A stretch of DNA of 64,000 nt from Trematomus loennbergii (lineage: Eukaryota; Chordata; Actinopteri; Perciformes; Nototheniidae): assembly GCA_012861695.1 (NCBI GenBank), contig JAAOOA010000201.1:1-64000 (forward strand), given 5' to 3'. A program made the translations under genes and the position numbers. The notes beneath the pieces are model-generated. The model ran no database searches and was not told the DNA's origin. It saw only the letters and a list, made by a program, of their open reading frames with translations. How positions within the stretch are numbered: position 1 is the stretch's first letter; every line of letters starts with the position of its first letter. This document shows positions 63,498 through 64,000 of the stretch, in pieces.

Positions 63498-64000
63498 GAA
63501 CTGGAACAAAACGTGGACACTGATCATGGAAGATGAGAAGAATATTTCTTCATTAGTTACTACAGTAGAGTTTTTGTTTCTCATATTCCTTAACGTTTGG
63601 TGCTTTTTCTTTCCGTTTACGTAATTTGCCTTGGTCTGATGCAGTGCGTGTGAAGGAGCCAAGTGGTTACAAGTGTATTTAAATATTGATTTTTTTTTTT
63701 TTAACCGGTTAACCATATTTTTTGCTTTTTTTGTTACCTTTGGTGCTCTTATTTTATTCCTTTTTTTACATTTTGTTTGACTTGATTGAATTATAAACAC
63801 TACGACTGCCCCTAATGGTTTAACATTTACAAGTTGTCAAAAACACTTTATATTATAGTCACATGTATGATTACAAAATGTAAGTATTATCTCTGAAAAC
63901 AGTTAGACCATGGATACTTTATTTTGCTTTGTTGTATAGTTAGTTCTTTGTGCTTAGCATTGGAACACTAGTTTTATGTTTTAAGTAAAACAAGAGGGCA
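63498..64000 (+). other. ing4: ing4 3' UTR and downstream sequence
   Basis: T-rich sequence after the TAA at 63,495-63,497. No convincing AATAAA was identified before the window ends, so the transcript end is not fixed. Confidence 0.5.

Overview
The window is vertebrate nuclear DNA, almost certainly from a teleost (probably percomorph) fish. It holds intron-rich genes with GT-AG junctions, F-type lectin (fucolectin) exons, fish-type LINE tails, hAT, piggyBac-like and Tc1-like non-autonomous elements, and many (GT)n, (AT)n and (GA)n microsatellites. There is no bacterial-type gene organisation. Single-base indels between otherwise near-identical duplicated copies are very frequent, so part of the frame damage may be sequencing or assembly error. 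Layout: (1) 1-12,420 is a satellite-rich block. At least seven tandem-repeat arrays (unit lengths about 113, 115, 80, 141, 127, 453 and 147 bp) surround one long minus-strand ORF (5,528-8,302). That ORF encodes a zinc-finger tyrosine recombinase of about 913-924 aa, with in-frame minisatellites in its linker. By eye, several arrays share two short words, and relatives of the 80-bp unit reappear in inverted orientation near 12.1 and 12.35 kb, so the whole block may be one recombinase-centred repeat system or mobile element. (2) 12,420-17,020 is a decayed retroviral-like interior ending in a 773-bp LTR (TGTT...AACA). The LTR interrupts a known duplicated sequence, and its left flank is not in the window. 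(3) 17,021-50,950 is a tandem segmental duplication of about 12.3 kb per unit, about 2.5 copies. It carries two-domain fucolectin genes on the minus strand, the last two exons of a DPY19L C-mannosyltransferase gene on the plus strand, orphan fucolectin last exons, and copies of the nop2 promoter and of part of nop2 exon 5. Copy-specific insertions with readable target-site duplications (a solo LTR, a hAT, a Tc1-like element) and one 4.2-kb deletion distinguish the copies. (4) 50,850-58,501 is nop2 (NSUN1, 28S rRNA m5C methyltransferase), plus strand, 16 exons. (5) 59,107-63,497 is ing4 (PHD-finger subunit of the HBO1 acetyltransferase complex), plus strand, 8 coding exons and 249 aa, complete. 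NOP2 and ING4 are also near each other on human 12p13.31, which supports both calls. The two housekeeping genes act independently (ribosome biogenesis and histone-mark reading). The lectin array upstream is a plausible innate-immune cluster, but both reasonably complete copies contain frame lesions as given.
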